Source: Streptomyces griseochromogenes
Lineage (GTDB): Bacteria; Actinomycetota; Actinomycetes; Streptomycetales; Streptomycetaceae
DNA length: 64,000 nucleotides
Assembly (NCBI RefSeq): GCF_001542625.1
Contig: NZ_CP016279.1
Span: forward strand, 2,604,001-2,668,000
Direction: 5' to 3'
Part shown: in pieces, positions 46,232 to 54,277 of the stretch
Layout of the letters: each line of letters starts with the position of its first letter
How positions within the stretch are numbered: the stretch's first letter is position 1
The notes under the pieces: generated by a model
The model's database searches: none
What the model was told of the DNA's origin: nothing
The model's input: only the letters and a program-made list of their open reading frames with translations
Made by a program: the position numbers and the translations under genes

Positions 46232-47668
46232 ATGTCCCAGACCACCGCGGCGGCGGGCGGAGTCACCGCTCCCGCCCCGATCGGGGTCCGCCTGGACCGC
46301 ATGCCGATCACTCCCCTGCATCGCAGACTCACCGCGGTCATCGGCGTCGGCCTGTTCTTCGACACCTTCGAGAACAACCTGTCGGGCACCATCGGCAAGG
46401 TGCTGCAGAGCGACTTCGGCTTCGGCGCCACCTCGCTCAAACTCGTCCTGGCCTCCGTGTTCGTCGGCCAGTTCATCGGTTCCCTGACGCTCGGCCGGAT
46501 CGCCGACCGGTTCGGCCGGCGCCGGGCCTTCCTGATCAACCTGGCCATCTACTCGGTCTTCTCGCTGCTCGGCGCCTTCTCTCCGAACGCCGGCTGGCTG
46601 ATCGTGACCCGCTTCCTGGCCGGCGTCGGCATCGGCGCCGAACAGGCCCTGTCCGACTGCTATCTGGCCGACGTGCTGCCCGCGGACAAGCGCGGCCGGT
46701 TCATCGCCCGGGCCTACACCCTCGCCTTCTGCGGAGTACCCGCGGTGGGCTTCGCCGCGCTGTGGCTGGTGCCGCTGACCCCGCTGGGTGTGGCCGGCTG
46801 GCGCTGGCTGTTCGTGCTGGGCGCGCTCGGCTCGGCCGTGGTGTGGGGCCTGCGCCGGCAGCTGATCGAGTCCCCGCGCTGGCTGGCGGCGACCGGCCGC
46901 CCCGCCGAGGCCGAGCGACTGGTCTCCCGGATGGAGGCGGAGGCCGCGGGCCGCGGAGACGTTCCGCCAAGAGCGCCGCGCCATGCCGTCGATCGTCCGC
47001 AGGGCCGTCGTGGCTGGTCGAGCCCCGCCGCGGAGCCGCCTGTCGATGCTGCCTCGCGCCGCCTCGGGGCGCAGCCCCGGCTGCGTGATGTTCTTCGCCC
47101 CGGCCTGCTTCGCCGCACCCTGGTGCTCTGGGTCTTCTGTGTGCTCTCGGTCGTCGGCTACTACGGCTTCGGCACGCTCGCCCCGCAGATCGTCGCCGCC
47201 AAGGGCTACGGCATCGTCGCCGGCCTCGGCTTCACCGCCCTGTCCTTCCTCGGCTACCCGGTGGGCTCCGCGCTCGCCCTGCCCGTCGTGGACCGTGTCG
47301 AGCGGCGCACCCTGATCGCCCTGTCGGCGAGTGCCATGGTGGCGGCCGGACTCGGCTTCGCCTACGCGGACTCGGCAGCGCAGATCGTCGTCTGCGGGTT
47401 CGCGTACACGCTGTGCAGCAATGTCTTCTCCAGCGTCTCGCACGTCTACCTGTCCGAGCAGTACCCCACCGCGATCCGCGCCACCGCCTCCGGCGCGGCC
47501 TACTCGCTGTCCAAACTCAGCGCCGCCGCACTGCCGTTCGTCCTGCTGCCGGTCCTGGACGCACACGGCCCCGGCGCCCTGTTCGGCGTCATCGCCGCCT
47601 GCATGGCCGTCCTCGCCGTCACCGTGCTGACCCTCGGCGAGCGCACCACCGGCATCCCGGTCGAGTGA
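46232..47668 (+). CDS. MFS transporter with in-frame repeat insertion
   Basis: 478 aa, 12 predicted helices. Sugar-porter-like MFS motifs: FVGQFIGSLTLGRIADRFGRRRAF in the first half and YLSEQYPTAIRATASGAAYSLSKL in the second. Probable exporter of the cluster product, or resistance pump. The cytoplasmic loop between helices 6 and 7 is enlarged by residues about 256-283, which come from a dispersed repeat (copy 2, reversed) and read through in frame. The insertion lies exactly at the loop, so the helices remain intact. First in-frame ATG at 46232 has GAGGAG upstream. Confidence 0.9.
   Translation: MSQTTAAAGGVTAPAPIGVRLDRMPITPLHRRLTAVIGVGLFFDTFENNLSGTIGKVLQSDFGFGATSLKLVLASVFVGQFIGSLTLGRIADRFGRRRAFLINLAIYSVFSLLGAFSPNAGWLIVTRFLAGVGIGAEQALSDCYLADVLPADKRGRFIARAYTLAFCGVPAVGFAALWLVPLTPLGVAGWRWLFVLGALGSAVVWGLRRQLIESPRWLAATGRPAEAERLVSRMEAEAAGRGDVPPRAPRHAVDRPQGRRGWSSPAAEPPVDAASRRLGAQPRLRDVLRPGLLRRTLVLWVFCVLSVVGYYGFGTLAPQIVAAKGYGIVAGLGFTALSFLGYPVGSALALPVVDRVERRTLIALSASAMVAAGLGFAYADSAAQIVVCGFAYTLCSNVFSSVSHVYLSEQYPTAIRATASGAAYSLSKLSAAALPFVLLPVLDAHGPGALFGVIAACMAVLAVTVLTLGERTTGIPVE
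46997..47078 (-). repeat. Streptomyces dispersed repeat, copy 2 (inside MFS gene)
   Basis: On the minus strand: GCCCCGAGGCGGCGCGAGGC, GGCGGCTCCGCGGCGGGGC and CGACCAGCCACGACGGCC, the same core as copy 1. It sits between the two halves of the MFS gene and is translated without a stop. Confidence 0.85.
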
Positions 47669-47696
47669 ACCACCCTATTTTCCCGAGGAGTTGAGC

Positions 47697-48023
47697 ATGG
47701 CCTACGTCATCGGACTGCCCTGCGTCGACATCAAGGACCGTTCCTGCATCGACGAGTGCCCCGTGGACTGCATCTACGAGGGCCGCCGCGCCCTGTACAT
47801 CCATCCCGACGAATGCGTGGACTGCGGCGCCTGCGAACCGGTGTGCCCGGTCGACGCCATCTATTTCCAGGACGACCTGCCCGACGAGTGGGGCGACGAC
47901 CACGCGGCCTCCAACGCCGCCTTCTTCGAGGGCCTCGGCGAGCCCGGCGGCGGCAGCTCCCTCGGCCCCCAGGACCACGACTCCCCGCTGGTCAGCGCGC
48001 TCCCGAAGAAGGTGTCGGCATGA
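47697..48023 (+). CDS. FdxA-like ferredoxin (7Fe type)
   Basis: 108 aa from the ATG at 47697 (GAGGAG upstream). Cluster motifs: CVDIKDRSCIDECPVDCIYE and PDECVDCGACEPVCPVDAIYF. The spacing matches seven-iron ferredoxins with a [3Fe-4S] and a [4Fe-4S] centre. It could donate electrons to the diiron azoxy enzyme, the desaturase, or both. Operon partner of fabI, whose ATG overlaps its stop codon. Confidence 0.95.
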   Translation: MAYVIGLPCVDIKDRSCIDECPVDCIYEGRRALYIHPDECVDCGACEPVCPVDAIYFQDDLPDEWGDDHAASNAAFFEGLGEPGGGSSLGPQDHDSPLVSALPKKVSA

Positions 48024-48787
48024 GCGGCATCCTCGCCGGCAAGCGGATCCTGGTGACCGGGGTCGTCACGGACGCCTCCATCGCCTTCCATGTGGCCCGG
48101 ATCGCCCAGGAGGAGGGCGCCGAGGTCCTGCTGACCGGCTTCGGGCGGCTCACCCTCATCGAGCGGTTCGCCTCGAGACTGCCCGAGCCCGCCCCGGTCA
48201 TCGAGCTGGACGTCACCGACCAGGACCACCTGGACCGCCTCGCCGGGCGGATCGGCGAGCACGCCGACTCCCTCGACGGCATCGTGCACTCCATCGCCTA
48301 CGGCCCGCAGGGTGCCTTCTCCTTCCTCGACGGCACCTGGGACGACGTGTCGACGGCCGTGCACGTCTCGGCGTACTCCCTGAAGTCGCTGACCACCGCC
48401 TGTCTGCCGCTGCTGGAGAAGCGCGGCGGCTCGGTCGTCGGGCTCACCTTCGACGCGGCCGTCGCCTGGCCGCACTACGACTGGATGGGCGTCGCCAAGG
48501 CCGCCCTGGAGTCCACCAGCCGCTATCTGGCCCGCGACCTGGGCGGCCGGGGCATCCGCTGCAACCTGGTCGCGGCCGGGCCGCTGCGCTCCATGGCCGC
48601 CAAGTCCATCCCCGGCTTCGCCGACCTGGCCGACGTCTGGACCACCGACCGGGCCCCGGCCGGCTGGGACCTCACCGACCCGGAACCGGCCGCGCGCGCG
48701 GTGGTCGCCCTGCTGTCGGACTTCTTCCCGCGCACCACGGGCGAGATCGTCCACGTGGACGGCGGGGTGCACATGACGGGCGCGTGA
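48020..48787 (+). CDS. fabI: Enoyl-ACP reductase FabI
   Basis: 255 aa SDR. NAD motif GVVTDASIAFHVARIAQEEGAEVLLTG and VHSIAYGP are of the FabI/InhA kind; catalytic YDWMGVAKAAL has the Tyr-x6-Lys spacing of this group. C-terminal IVHVDGGVHMTGA is typical. It reduces enoyl-ACP in fatty-acid synthesis. Inside the cluster it may serve the dedicated fatty-acid toolkit with FabH and the FabF-like KS, or be a second, resistant copy. ATG overlaps the ferredoxin stop (ATGA). A strong hairpin follows. Confidence 0.93.
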   Translation: MSGILAGKRILVTGVVTDASIAFHVARIAQEEGAEVLLTGFGRLTLIERFASRLPEPAPVIELDVTDQDHLDRLAGRIGEHADSLDGIVHSIAYGPQGAFSFLDGTWDDVSTAVHVSAYSLKSLTTACLPLLEKRGGSVVGLTFDAAVAWPHYDWMGVAKAALESTSRYLARDLGGRGIRCNLVAAGPLRSMAAKSIPGFADLADVWTTDRAPAGWDLTDPEPAARAVVALLSDFFPRTTGEIVHVDGGVHMTGA

Positions 48788-48800
48788 ACGACGGCACGCG

Positions 48801-48831
48801 AAAGGGGCGGGAGCCGGACTCCCGCCCCTTT
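48801..48831. terminator. 13-bp perfect bidirectional terminator
   Basis: AAAGGGGCGGGAG (48801-48813) and CTCCCGCCCCTTT (48819-48831) form a perfect stem with a CCGGA loop between the convergent fabI and seryl-tRNA synthetase genes. The A- and T-tracts at its ends suit both directions. Confidence 0.95.
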
Positions 48832-48839
48832 CCCGTGCG

Positions 48840-50117
48840 TTACTCGGTCTTCCCGCCCGGCAGGATCCGCCGGAACCCGGTGTACGGGACCAGCGCCTCG
48901 GGCAGCAGCACCGAACCGTCGCCCTGGACGCCCTGTTCCAGCAGCGCGGCCACCGTCCGGCCGATCGGGAGCGCCGAGCCGTTCAGGGTGGCCGCCGGAG
49001 TCTTGCGGCCGTCGGCCCGCTTGACCCGGATGTCGGCGCGCCGGGCCTGGAAGGTGCCGCAGTCGGACACCGAGGAGATCTCCCGGTAGGAGCCGCCACC
49101 GGGCAGCCACACCTCGATGTCGTACGTCATCCGGGCCGAGAAGCCCATGTCGCCGGCGGGCAACAGCACGGTACGGAAGGACAGTTCGAGCCGGCGCAGG
49201 CACTCCTCGGCGTGCGCGACCATCAGGTCCAGCTGCTCCTGGGCCGCCTCCGGGGAGCAGATCCGCACCAGCTCCACCTTCTCGAACTGGTGCAGCCTGA
49301 GCACGCCCCGGGTGTCCCGTCCGTACGCCCCCGCCTCCGCGCGGAAGCAGGGGGTGCGGGCGGTGAACGCGTACGGCAGGCTCCGCGCGTCCAGGAGCTG
49401 TCCGGCCACCAGGTTGGTCAGCGGCACCTCGGCCGTCGGGATCAGGAACAGCTCCCGGTCGCCGACCTGGGTGCGGAACAGGTCCTCCTCGAACTTGGGC
49501 AGCTGTCCGGTGCCGGTCATGGTGTCCCGGCCGACCAGGAACGGCACCGACTGCTCGGTGTAGCCGTGCTCGCGGGTGTGCAGGTCCAGGAAGAAGTCGC
49601 CAAGGGCCCGCTCCAGACGCGCCCCGGCGCCGTGCGCGACGCTGAACCGGGCGCCGGACAGCCGGGCCGCCGCGGGGGAGTCCAGGATGCCGAGCGCCTC
49701 GCCGATCTCCGCGTGATGCCGTGCCCCGTCCGCCGGACGCGGGGCCGGACCCCCGCGCCGTATCTCCACCGCCTCCTTCTCCGAGTCACCGTCCGGTACG
49801 ACGTCCAGCGGCAGGTTGGGGATGCCGAGCAGCAGATCGGTCAGCTCACCGGCGGCCGAGCGGGCGGCGGCCTCCGCCTGCTGCACCTCGGCGCGCAGCG
49901 CCCGGGCGGCCTCCTTCTCCGCCTCGGTGGGAGGCCCGGAGCGGCGGGCCTTGGCCGTGCGGTTCAGTTCGGTACGCAGCCGCGTGACCTCCCCTTGCGT
50001 GGCCGCACGGGCGCGCAGCGCGGCCGTCAGCGTGTCCAGGTCCAGGTGGTGGCGGCGGCGGGCCAGGCGCCGTACGGCGTCCGGGCCGGCTTCGATCAGC
50101 TGCTGGGCGTCATGCAT
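48840..50117 (-). CDS. serS: Seryl-tRNA synthetase, cluster-borne (VlmL role)
   Basis: 425 aa from the ATG at 50117 (AGGAGA upstream). Class II synthetase motifs: N-terminal tRNA-binding arm (residues about 30-110, heptad-rich), motif 1 region GARLERALGDFFLDLH, motif 2 TPCFRAEAGAYGRDTRGVLRLHQFEKVE and motif 3 NGSALPIGRTVAALLEQ. The serine-binding TAEVPLTN block is present. SerRS reads the variable arm and acceptor of tRNA-Ser, not the anticodon. Its position in the cluster, as in the valanimycin vlmL case, marks it as biosynthetic. It overlaps the end of the permease gene by 8 bases. Confidence 0.95.
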   Translation of the reverse strand: MHDAQQLIEAGPDAVRRLARRRHHLDLDTLTAALRARAATQGEVTRLRTELNRTAKARRSGPPTEAEKEAARALRAEVQQAEAAARSAAGELTDLLLGIPNLPLDVVPDGDSEKEAVEIRRGGPAPRPADGARHHAEIGEALGILDSPAAARLSGARFSVAHGAGARLERALGDFFLDLHTREHGYTEQSVPFLVGRDTMTGTGQLPKFEEDLFRTQVGDRELFLIPTAEVPLTNLVAGQLLDARSLPYAFTARTPCFRAEAGAYGRDTRGVLRLHQFEKVELVRICSPEAAQEQLDLMVAHAEECLRRLELSFRTVLLPAGDMGFSARMTYDIEVWLPGGGSYREISSVSDCGTFQARRADIRVKRADGRKTPAATLNGSALPIGRTVAALLEQGVQGDGSVLLPEALVPYTGFRRILPGGKTE

Positions 50118-51585
50118 GGCGGTCTCCTGACAGGGCGGGGGCGGCGGGCGGCAGATCCGGTACGGCGGTGTGCCGGACACCGAGCAGGCGGTAGCGCACC
50201 GGCTGGGCCGAGCGCAGCCGGGCGGCGTACAGCAGGCCGCCCAGGGCGACCAGCGGCAGCAGCCAGGGCAGGGCGGCGATCACCCGGGACGGGGAGCCGG
50301 TGAGCATGTCGAAGTTGCCGACCACCAGCCAGACGGAGGCGGCCAGGCCCGCGAAGCCCAGCAGCGGGGCCACGGTGTCCCGCCACCAGTGCCCCCGCCC
50401 CTCGCCGCGCAGCCGCAGCCCGAGCACGGACAGCGCGGCCAGCGCCTGCAGGGCGACGATGCCCAGGGTGCCGAGGCCGAGCATGCTGGTGGTCAGATCG
50501 GCGTACGGGTCGAGACCGGCTACGGCGAAACCGGCCACGACGACCGCGGTCAGCGCGCTCTGCGCGAGGCTCGCCCGGTGCGGGGAGCGGTGCCGGGGGT
50601 GCTCGGCGGCCAGCGCCCCGGGCAGCAGGCCGTCCGCGGCCAGCACCTGGGCGTAGCGGTTGGCCGCGCTGTGCAGGGCCAGCGTCGCGGCGAACAGGCT
50701 GGTGCAGAGCAGGATCTGCAGGCCCGTGCTGCCCGCCTTGCCGAGGAAGTCGTCGCCGAGGACGAAGAACAGGTCGCCCATCTGCTTGCCCGCGACCTCG
50801 CGCACCCGGTCGCTGCCGACCGCGCCCACCGCCAGCCAGCTGGTCAGGGCGTAGAAGCCGGCGATCAGGACGACGGCCGCGTAGGTGGCGCGGGGCACAC
50901 TGCGCCGCGGGTCCTTCGCCTCCTTGCCGTACAGGGCGGCCGACTCGAAGCCGATGAAGGACACGAACGCGAACATCAGCGAGACGCCGGCGCCGTGCCC
51001 GGCCGCGACGTGCGGGGAGAAGGAGGCGGTGGGCAGGGCGTGCACGCCGTGCCGGGCGAGGATCGCCACGTCCAGGGCGGCCAGCACACCGATCTCGCCG
51101 AGCATCAGCAGGGCCAGCACCCGGGCACTGAGCGCGATCTCCCGGTACCCGAGCACGGCCGTCAGCACCAGCCCGACGGCAGCGCACCACTCCCAGGACA
51201 CCGTCAGCCCGTGGGCGGCGAGCACCAGTTGGGTGAAGTAGCCGAGCGCGCCCGCGAGGCCGATGGTCGCGCAGTTGTAGGAGAGCAGGGCCACATACCC
51301 GGCCGCCACCGCCGGCGGCCGGCCGAGTCCGTCGGCCACGGAGGCGTAGAAGCCGCCGGAGCCTCCGGTACGGCGGGCACTGACCGCGTACCCCACCGAG
51401 AAGCACAGCAGGGTGACCCCGGCGAACAGGAAGGCCGCGGGCACACCGGCTCCGTCACCGAAGGCGAAGGCGAGGGGGACCGTGCCGACCATGGCGGAGA
51501 GCGGGGCCGCGGCGGCGACGATCAGGAAGAGGATGTGCCCGGTACCGAGCCGGCCGGACGGGGGAGGGGAACCGCTGGTGGACAT
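50110..51585 (-). CDS. APC-family amino acid permease
   Basis: 491 aa from the ATG at 51585; a longer frame to 51789 includes dispersed-repeat sequence and is unlikely. About 12 helices, beginning RLGTGHILFLIVAAAAPLSAMVGTVPLAFAF. The helix 6 region FAFVSFIGFESAALYGKEAKDPRRSVPRATY is the family block. Placed just upstream of serS and overlapping it, it may import serine or a precursor amine for the pathway, or export an amino-acid-containing product. Substrate unknown. Confidence 0.88.
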   Translation of the reverse strand: MSTSGSPPPSGRLGTGHILFLIVAAAAPLSAMVGTVPLAFAFGDGAGVPAAFLFAGVTLLCFSVGYAVSARRTGGSGGFYASVADGLGRPPAVAAGYVALLSYNCATIGLAGALGYFTQLVLAAHGLTVSWEWCAAVGLVLTAVLGYREIALSARVLALLMLGEIGVLAALDVAILARHGVHALPTASFSPHVAAGHGAGVSLMFAFVSFIGFESAALYGKEAKDPRRSVPRATYAAVVLIAGFYALTSWLAVGAVGSDRVREVAGKQMGDLFFVLGDDFLGKAGSTGLQILLCTSLFAATLALHSAANRYAQVLAADGLLPGALAAEHPRHRSPHRASLAQSALTAVVVAGFAVAGLDPYADLTTSMLGLGTLGIVALQALAALSVLGLRLRGEGRGHWWRDTVAPLLGFAGLAASVWLVVGNFDMLTGSPSRVIAALPWLLPLVALGGLLYAARLRSAQPVRYRLLGVRHTAVPDLPPAAPALSGDRHA

Positions 51586-51660
51586 GGGGACTCCAGAGCA
51601 GGGAGGGGACGTACGGGGAACAGCCGCCCGCGGAGACTTCTCGGCGGACGGCTGTGTGAG

Positions 51661-51741
51661 CGCCCCGGAAGGGGCTCGGGCCTGCATCGATGTGCGGCTC
51701 CGCCGCGCGGGCGCGACCAGCCACAGCCGGCCCGCAGACGA
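51661..51741 (+). repeat. Streptomyces dispersed repeat, copy 3
   Basis: GCCCCGGAAGGGGCTCGGGC, GTGCGGCTCCGCCGCGCGGG and CGCGACCAGCCACAG in the spacer between the permease and KS genes; ends 10 bases from the KS stop codon. It is transcribed in the operon as an antisense-oriented copy relative to the minus-strand genes. Confidence 0.85.
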
Positions 51742-51751
51742 ACGACTTGCA

Positions 51752-52972
51752 CTACGCCGGGGCAATCGCCAGCGCCGTGTTCTGCCCACCGAATCCCAGC
51801 GAGTTGCTCAACGCCAGATCGATGGGCATCTCGGTCAGCGTCTGGGCCAACTTCACCTCGATCCGAGGATCAGGCATGACCAGGTTGGCCACGGGCGGAA
51901 TGACTTCATGCTCGACACTCAGCACGGCGAACGCGGCCTCGACCGCACCCGCCGCTCCGAGCAGATGACCAGTGACTCCCTTCGTGGAGGTGACCACCGG
52001 TTCCCCGCGCAGGGTCCGCTGGATCATCCGCGCCTCGGACAAATCGTTGAGCGGCGTCGACGTACCATGCGCGTTGACGTGCTGGACGTCGTCCGGGTCG
52101 GCACCCGCATCGGCCAGCGCCGCGCGCACCGCGGCCTCGATGCCCGCACCGTCGGGATGCGGCGACGTCACATGGTGCGCGTCAGCCGTCGCGCCGTACC
52201 CGATGATCCGCCCGTGGACGTGCGCGCCCCGGGCCCGGGCGTCCGCGACCCGCTCCATCACGAGGATCCCGGAGCCCTCACCGGCGACGAAGCCGTCCCG
52301 GTCCACGTCGAAGGGACGGGACGCGGACGCGGGGTCGTCGTGGCGCTTGGACAGCGCGCCCATCTGCGCGAACCCGGCCATGACCAGCGGGGTGATCATG
52401 GCCTCGCTGCCGCCGGCCAGCACGATGTCGCACCGGCCGAGCGCCAGCAGGTCGCGGGCCGTCCCGATGGCGGTCGCGCCCGACGCGCAGGCCGTCGCCA
52501 CCACCAGGTTGGGTCCGGTCGCCCCGAACTCGATGGCCGTCTGACCGGCCAGCATGTTCGGCAGCTGCATGGGCAGCAGCAGCGGCGACACCCGGTCGGC
52601 GCCCTGCTCGCGCAGCACATGGTGCTGGTCCTCGACCGTGCCGGGACCGCCGTCGGCGCAGCCCAGCACCACACCGACCCGCGCGCCGTCCCAGGTCTGC
52701 GGGTCGAGGCCCGCGTCGGCCACCGCCTCGTGCGCGGCGACCAGCGCGAACTGAACGAAGCGGTCCAGACGGTGCGCGCGTCGCGCACTGAGCAGGGTCT
52801 CGGGGTCGAAGCCGGGCACCCGGCAGGAAATCCGTACGAGGTTGTCCGCCAGCATCGGATCGAGGGCGGCGGCCGGCCTGCCGTCGCAGACCGCCGCCCA
52901 GCTCGGCCCGACCCCGATCCCACCCGGGGTGACCAGACCGAGCCCGGTGACGGCGATGTCCATGCCGGCCAT
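51752..52972 (-). CDS. FabF-like beta-ketoacyl synthase
   Basis: 406 aa thiolase fold. Catalytic triad: Cys in VVATACASGATAIG, His in VNAHGTSTPLND and His in GVTGHLLGAAGA. AGEGSGILVME and SNSLGFGGQNTALAI complete the family pattern. It extends acyl-ACP chains by decarboxylative condensation with malonyl-ACP. It overlaps the ACP gene by one base (TGATG) and so is coupled to it. With FabH and FabI it makes a private fatty-acid chain for the product. Could also be a chain-length-controlled variant. Confidence 0.93.
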   Translation of the reverse strand: MAGMDIAVTGLGLVTPGGIGVGPSWAAVCDGRPAAALDPMLADNLVRISCRVPGFDPETLLSARRAHRLDRFVQFALVAAHEAVADAGLDPQTWDGARVGVVLGCADGGPGTVEDQHHVLREQGADRVSPLLLPMQLPNMLAGQTAIEFGATGPNLVVATACASGATAIGTARDLLALGRCDIVLAGGSEAMITPLVMAGFAQMGALSKRHDDPASASRPFDVDRDGFVAGEGSGILVMERVADARARGAHVHGRIIGYGATADAHHVTSPHPDGAGIEAAVRAALADAGADPDDVQHVNAHGTSTPLNDLSEARMIQRTLRGEPVVTSTKGVTGHLLGAAGAVEAAFAVLSVEHEVIPPVANLVMPDPRIEVKLAQTLTEMPIDLALSNSLGFGGQNTALAIAPA

Positions 52973-53202
52973 CAGACCTTCGCGCTCCGCTCCTCCATGA
53001 GCCGGACCATGTCGGCCACGGTCTCGGCCTCCAGGAGGTCGTCGTCGCTGATGTCCAGATCCAGCTCGGACTTCAGCAGCAGCGACAGCTCCACCACGGC
53101 CAGCGAGTCAAGCTCGATGTCCTCCCTGGTGGCCTCCGGGGTGATGGCCTCGGGCGACACCTTGAGCTTGTTGGACAGTATTTCCTTGAGCTGCTCCAGC
53201 AT
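52972..53202 (-). CDS. Acyl carrier protein 1
   Basis: 76 aa, strongly acidic, helical. The phosphopantetheine site is Ser in the motif ELDSLAVVEL near residue 33. The size and acidic composition are typical of fatty-acid-type ACPs. It is co-translated with the FabF-like KS and lies downstream of fabH in the same minus-strand operon. It should carry the growing fatty chain before reduction and amination. Start at 53202 has GAAAGGAA upstream. Confidence 0.95.
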   Translation of the reverse strand: MLEQLKEILSNKLKVSPEAITPEATREDIELDSLAVVELSLLLKSELDLDISDDDLLEAETVADMVRLMEERSAKV

Positions 53203-53269
53203 CTCGGTTCCTTTCGAAGGTGTACGCGCCCCGCGTACCGCTGAATCGATATGAGTGACTGACGGTCGG

Positions 53270-54277
53270 TCAAATGGTCTGCAGCTCCGGCCAGACGACC
53301 GTGGCCGCGCCCCACGAAAGGCCTCCGCCGAACGCGGTGAGCAGCACCCGGTGGCCCGCGGCGAGCCGTCCCTCGGCGGTGGCCTCGGCGAGCAGCAGCG
53401 GAATCGAGGCGGCGCCGGTGTTGCCGACCCGCGCGATATTGCTCAGCTGCCGCTCGGCGGGGATGCCGAGCCGGTCCGAGACGGCGTCCAGGATCCGGGC
53501 GTTGGCCTGGTGGGCCACGAACCGGTCGACGTCCTCCAGCCGCCAGCCGGTCCGTTCGGCGGCCTCGGTGGACGCGGCGGTCATCCGCTCCACCGCGTGC
53601 CGGTACGTCTCCCGGCCGATCATCCGGAAGTAGTGCTCCTCCGGAGCGGCCGGGCGGTCGGTGGACCGCTGCCGGGAGCCGCCGGCCGGCACCTCGATCA
53701 GATGGCTCAGCTCGCCGTCGCTGCCGAGCACCAGCGGGCCGATCGCCCCGGGTTCTCCGGCCGAGCCGGCGCGCAGCACCACCGCGCCCGCGCCGTCCGC
53801 GAAGATCACCGCGGTGGTGCGGTCCCCGGGGTTGATGATCGTGGTGAAGGCGTCCGCCGCGATCAAGAGCACCCGGTCCGCGACCTGGGCCGCGATGAGT
53901 CCGGCCGCCGAGGCCAGGCCGTACAGGAACCCGGAGCAGACGGCCGCCACGTCGAAGGCGGGCACCGTCCCGAGCCCCAGTCGCGTGGCGACCTGCGGTG
54001 CGGTCGCCGGGCAGGGCTGGTCCGGGGTGGTGGTGGCCAGCACCACTGCCCCGACCTGTTCGTCGCCCGACGACTTCAGCGCCCTCAGGCCCGCCTCCAC
54101 CGCCAGGTCGCCGGTGGAGGTGCCCGGGGAGATGAAGTACCGCTCGCCGATCCCGGTGCGCGACCGGATCCAGGCGTCGGAGGTGTCGAGGCGGGCGGCC
54201 AGGTCGTCGTTGGTCACCACGTTGGGCGGGACGTACGACCCGATGCCGGTGACGACCGCCGCCCGCCCGGTACTCAT
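53270..54277 (-). CDS. FabH-like beta-ketoacyl-ACP synthase III
   Basis: 335 aa. Catalytic Cys114 in VAAVCSGFLYGLA, His in VDRFVAHQANARI and Asn in ARVGNTGAASIPLL are all present. The N-terminal GIGSYVPPNVVTNDDL and TGIGERYF are standard. It starts fatty-acid chains by condensing an acyl-CoA with malonyl-ACP, here on the adjacent ACP. The ATG overlaps the diiron gene stop by four bases, placing it in the azoxy operon, which implies that the fatty tail is made on site. Confidence 0.95.
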   Translation of the reverse strand: MSTGRAAVVTGIGSYVPPNVVTNDDLAARLDTSDAWIRSRTGIGERYFISPGTSTGDLAVEAGLRALKSSGDEQVGAVVLATTTPDQPCPATAPQVATRLGLGTVPAFDVAAVCSGFLYGLASAAGLIAAQVADRVLLIAADAFTTIINPGDRTTAVIFADGAGAVVLRAGSAGEPGAIGPLVLGSDGELSHLIEVPAGGSRQRSTDRPAAPEEHYFRMIGRETYRHAVERMTAASTEAAERTGWRLEDVDRFVAHQANARILDAVSDRLGIPAERQLSNIARVGNTGAASIPLLLAEATAEGRLAAGHRVLLTAFGGGLSWGAATVVWPELQTI

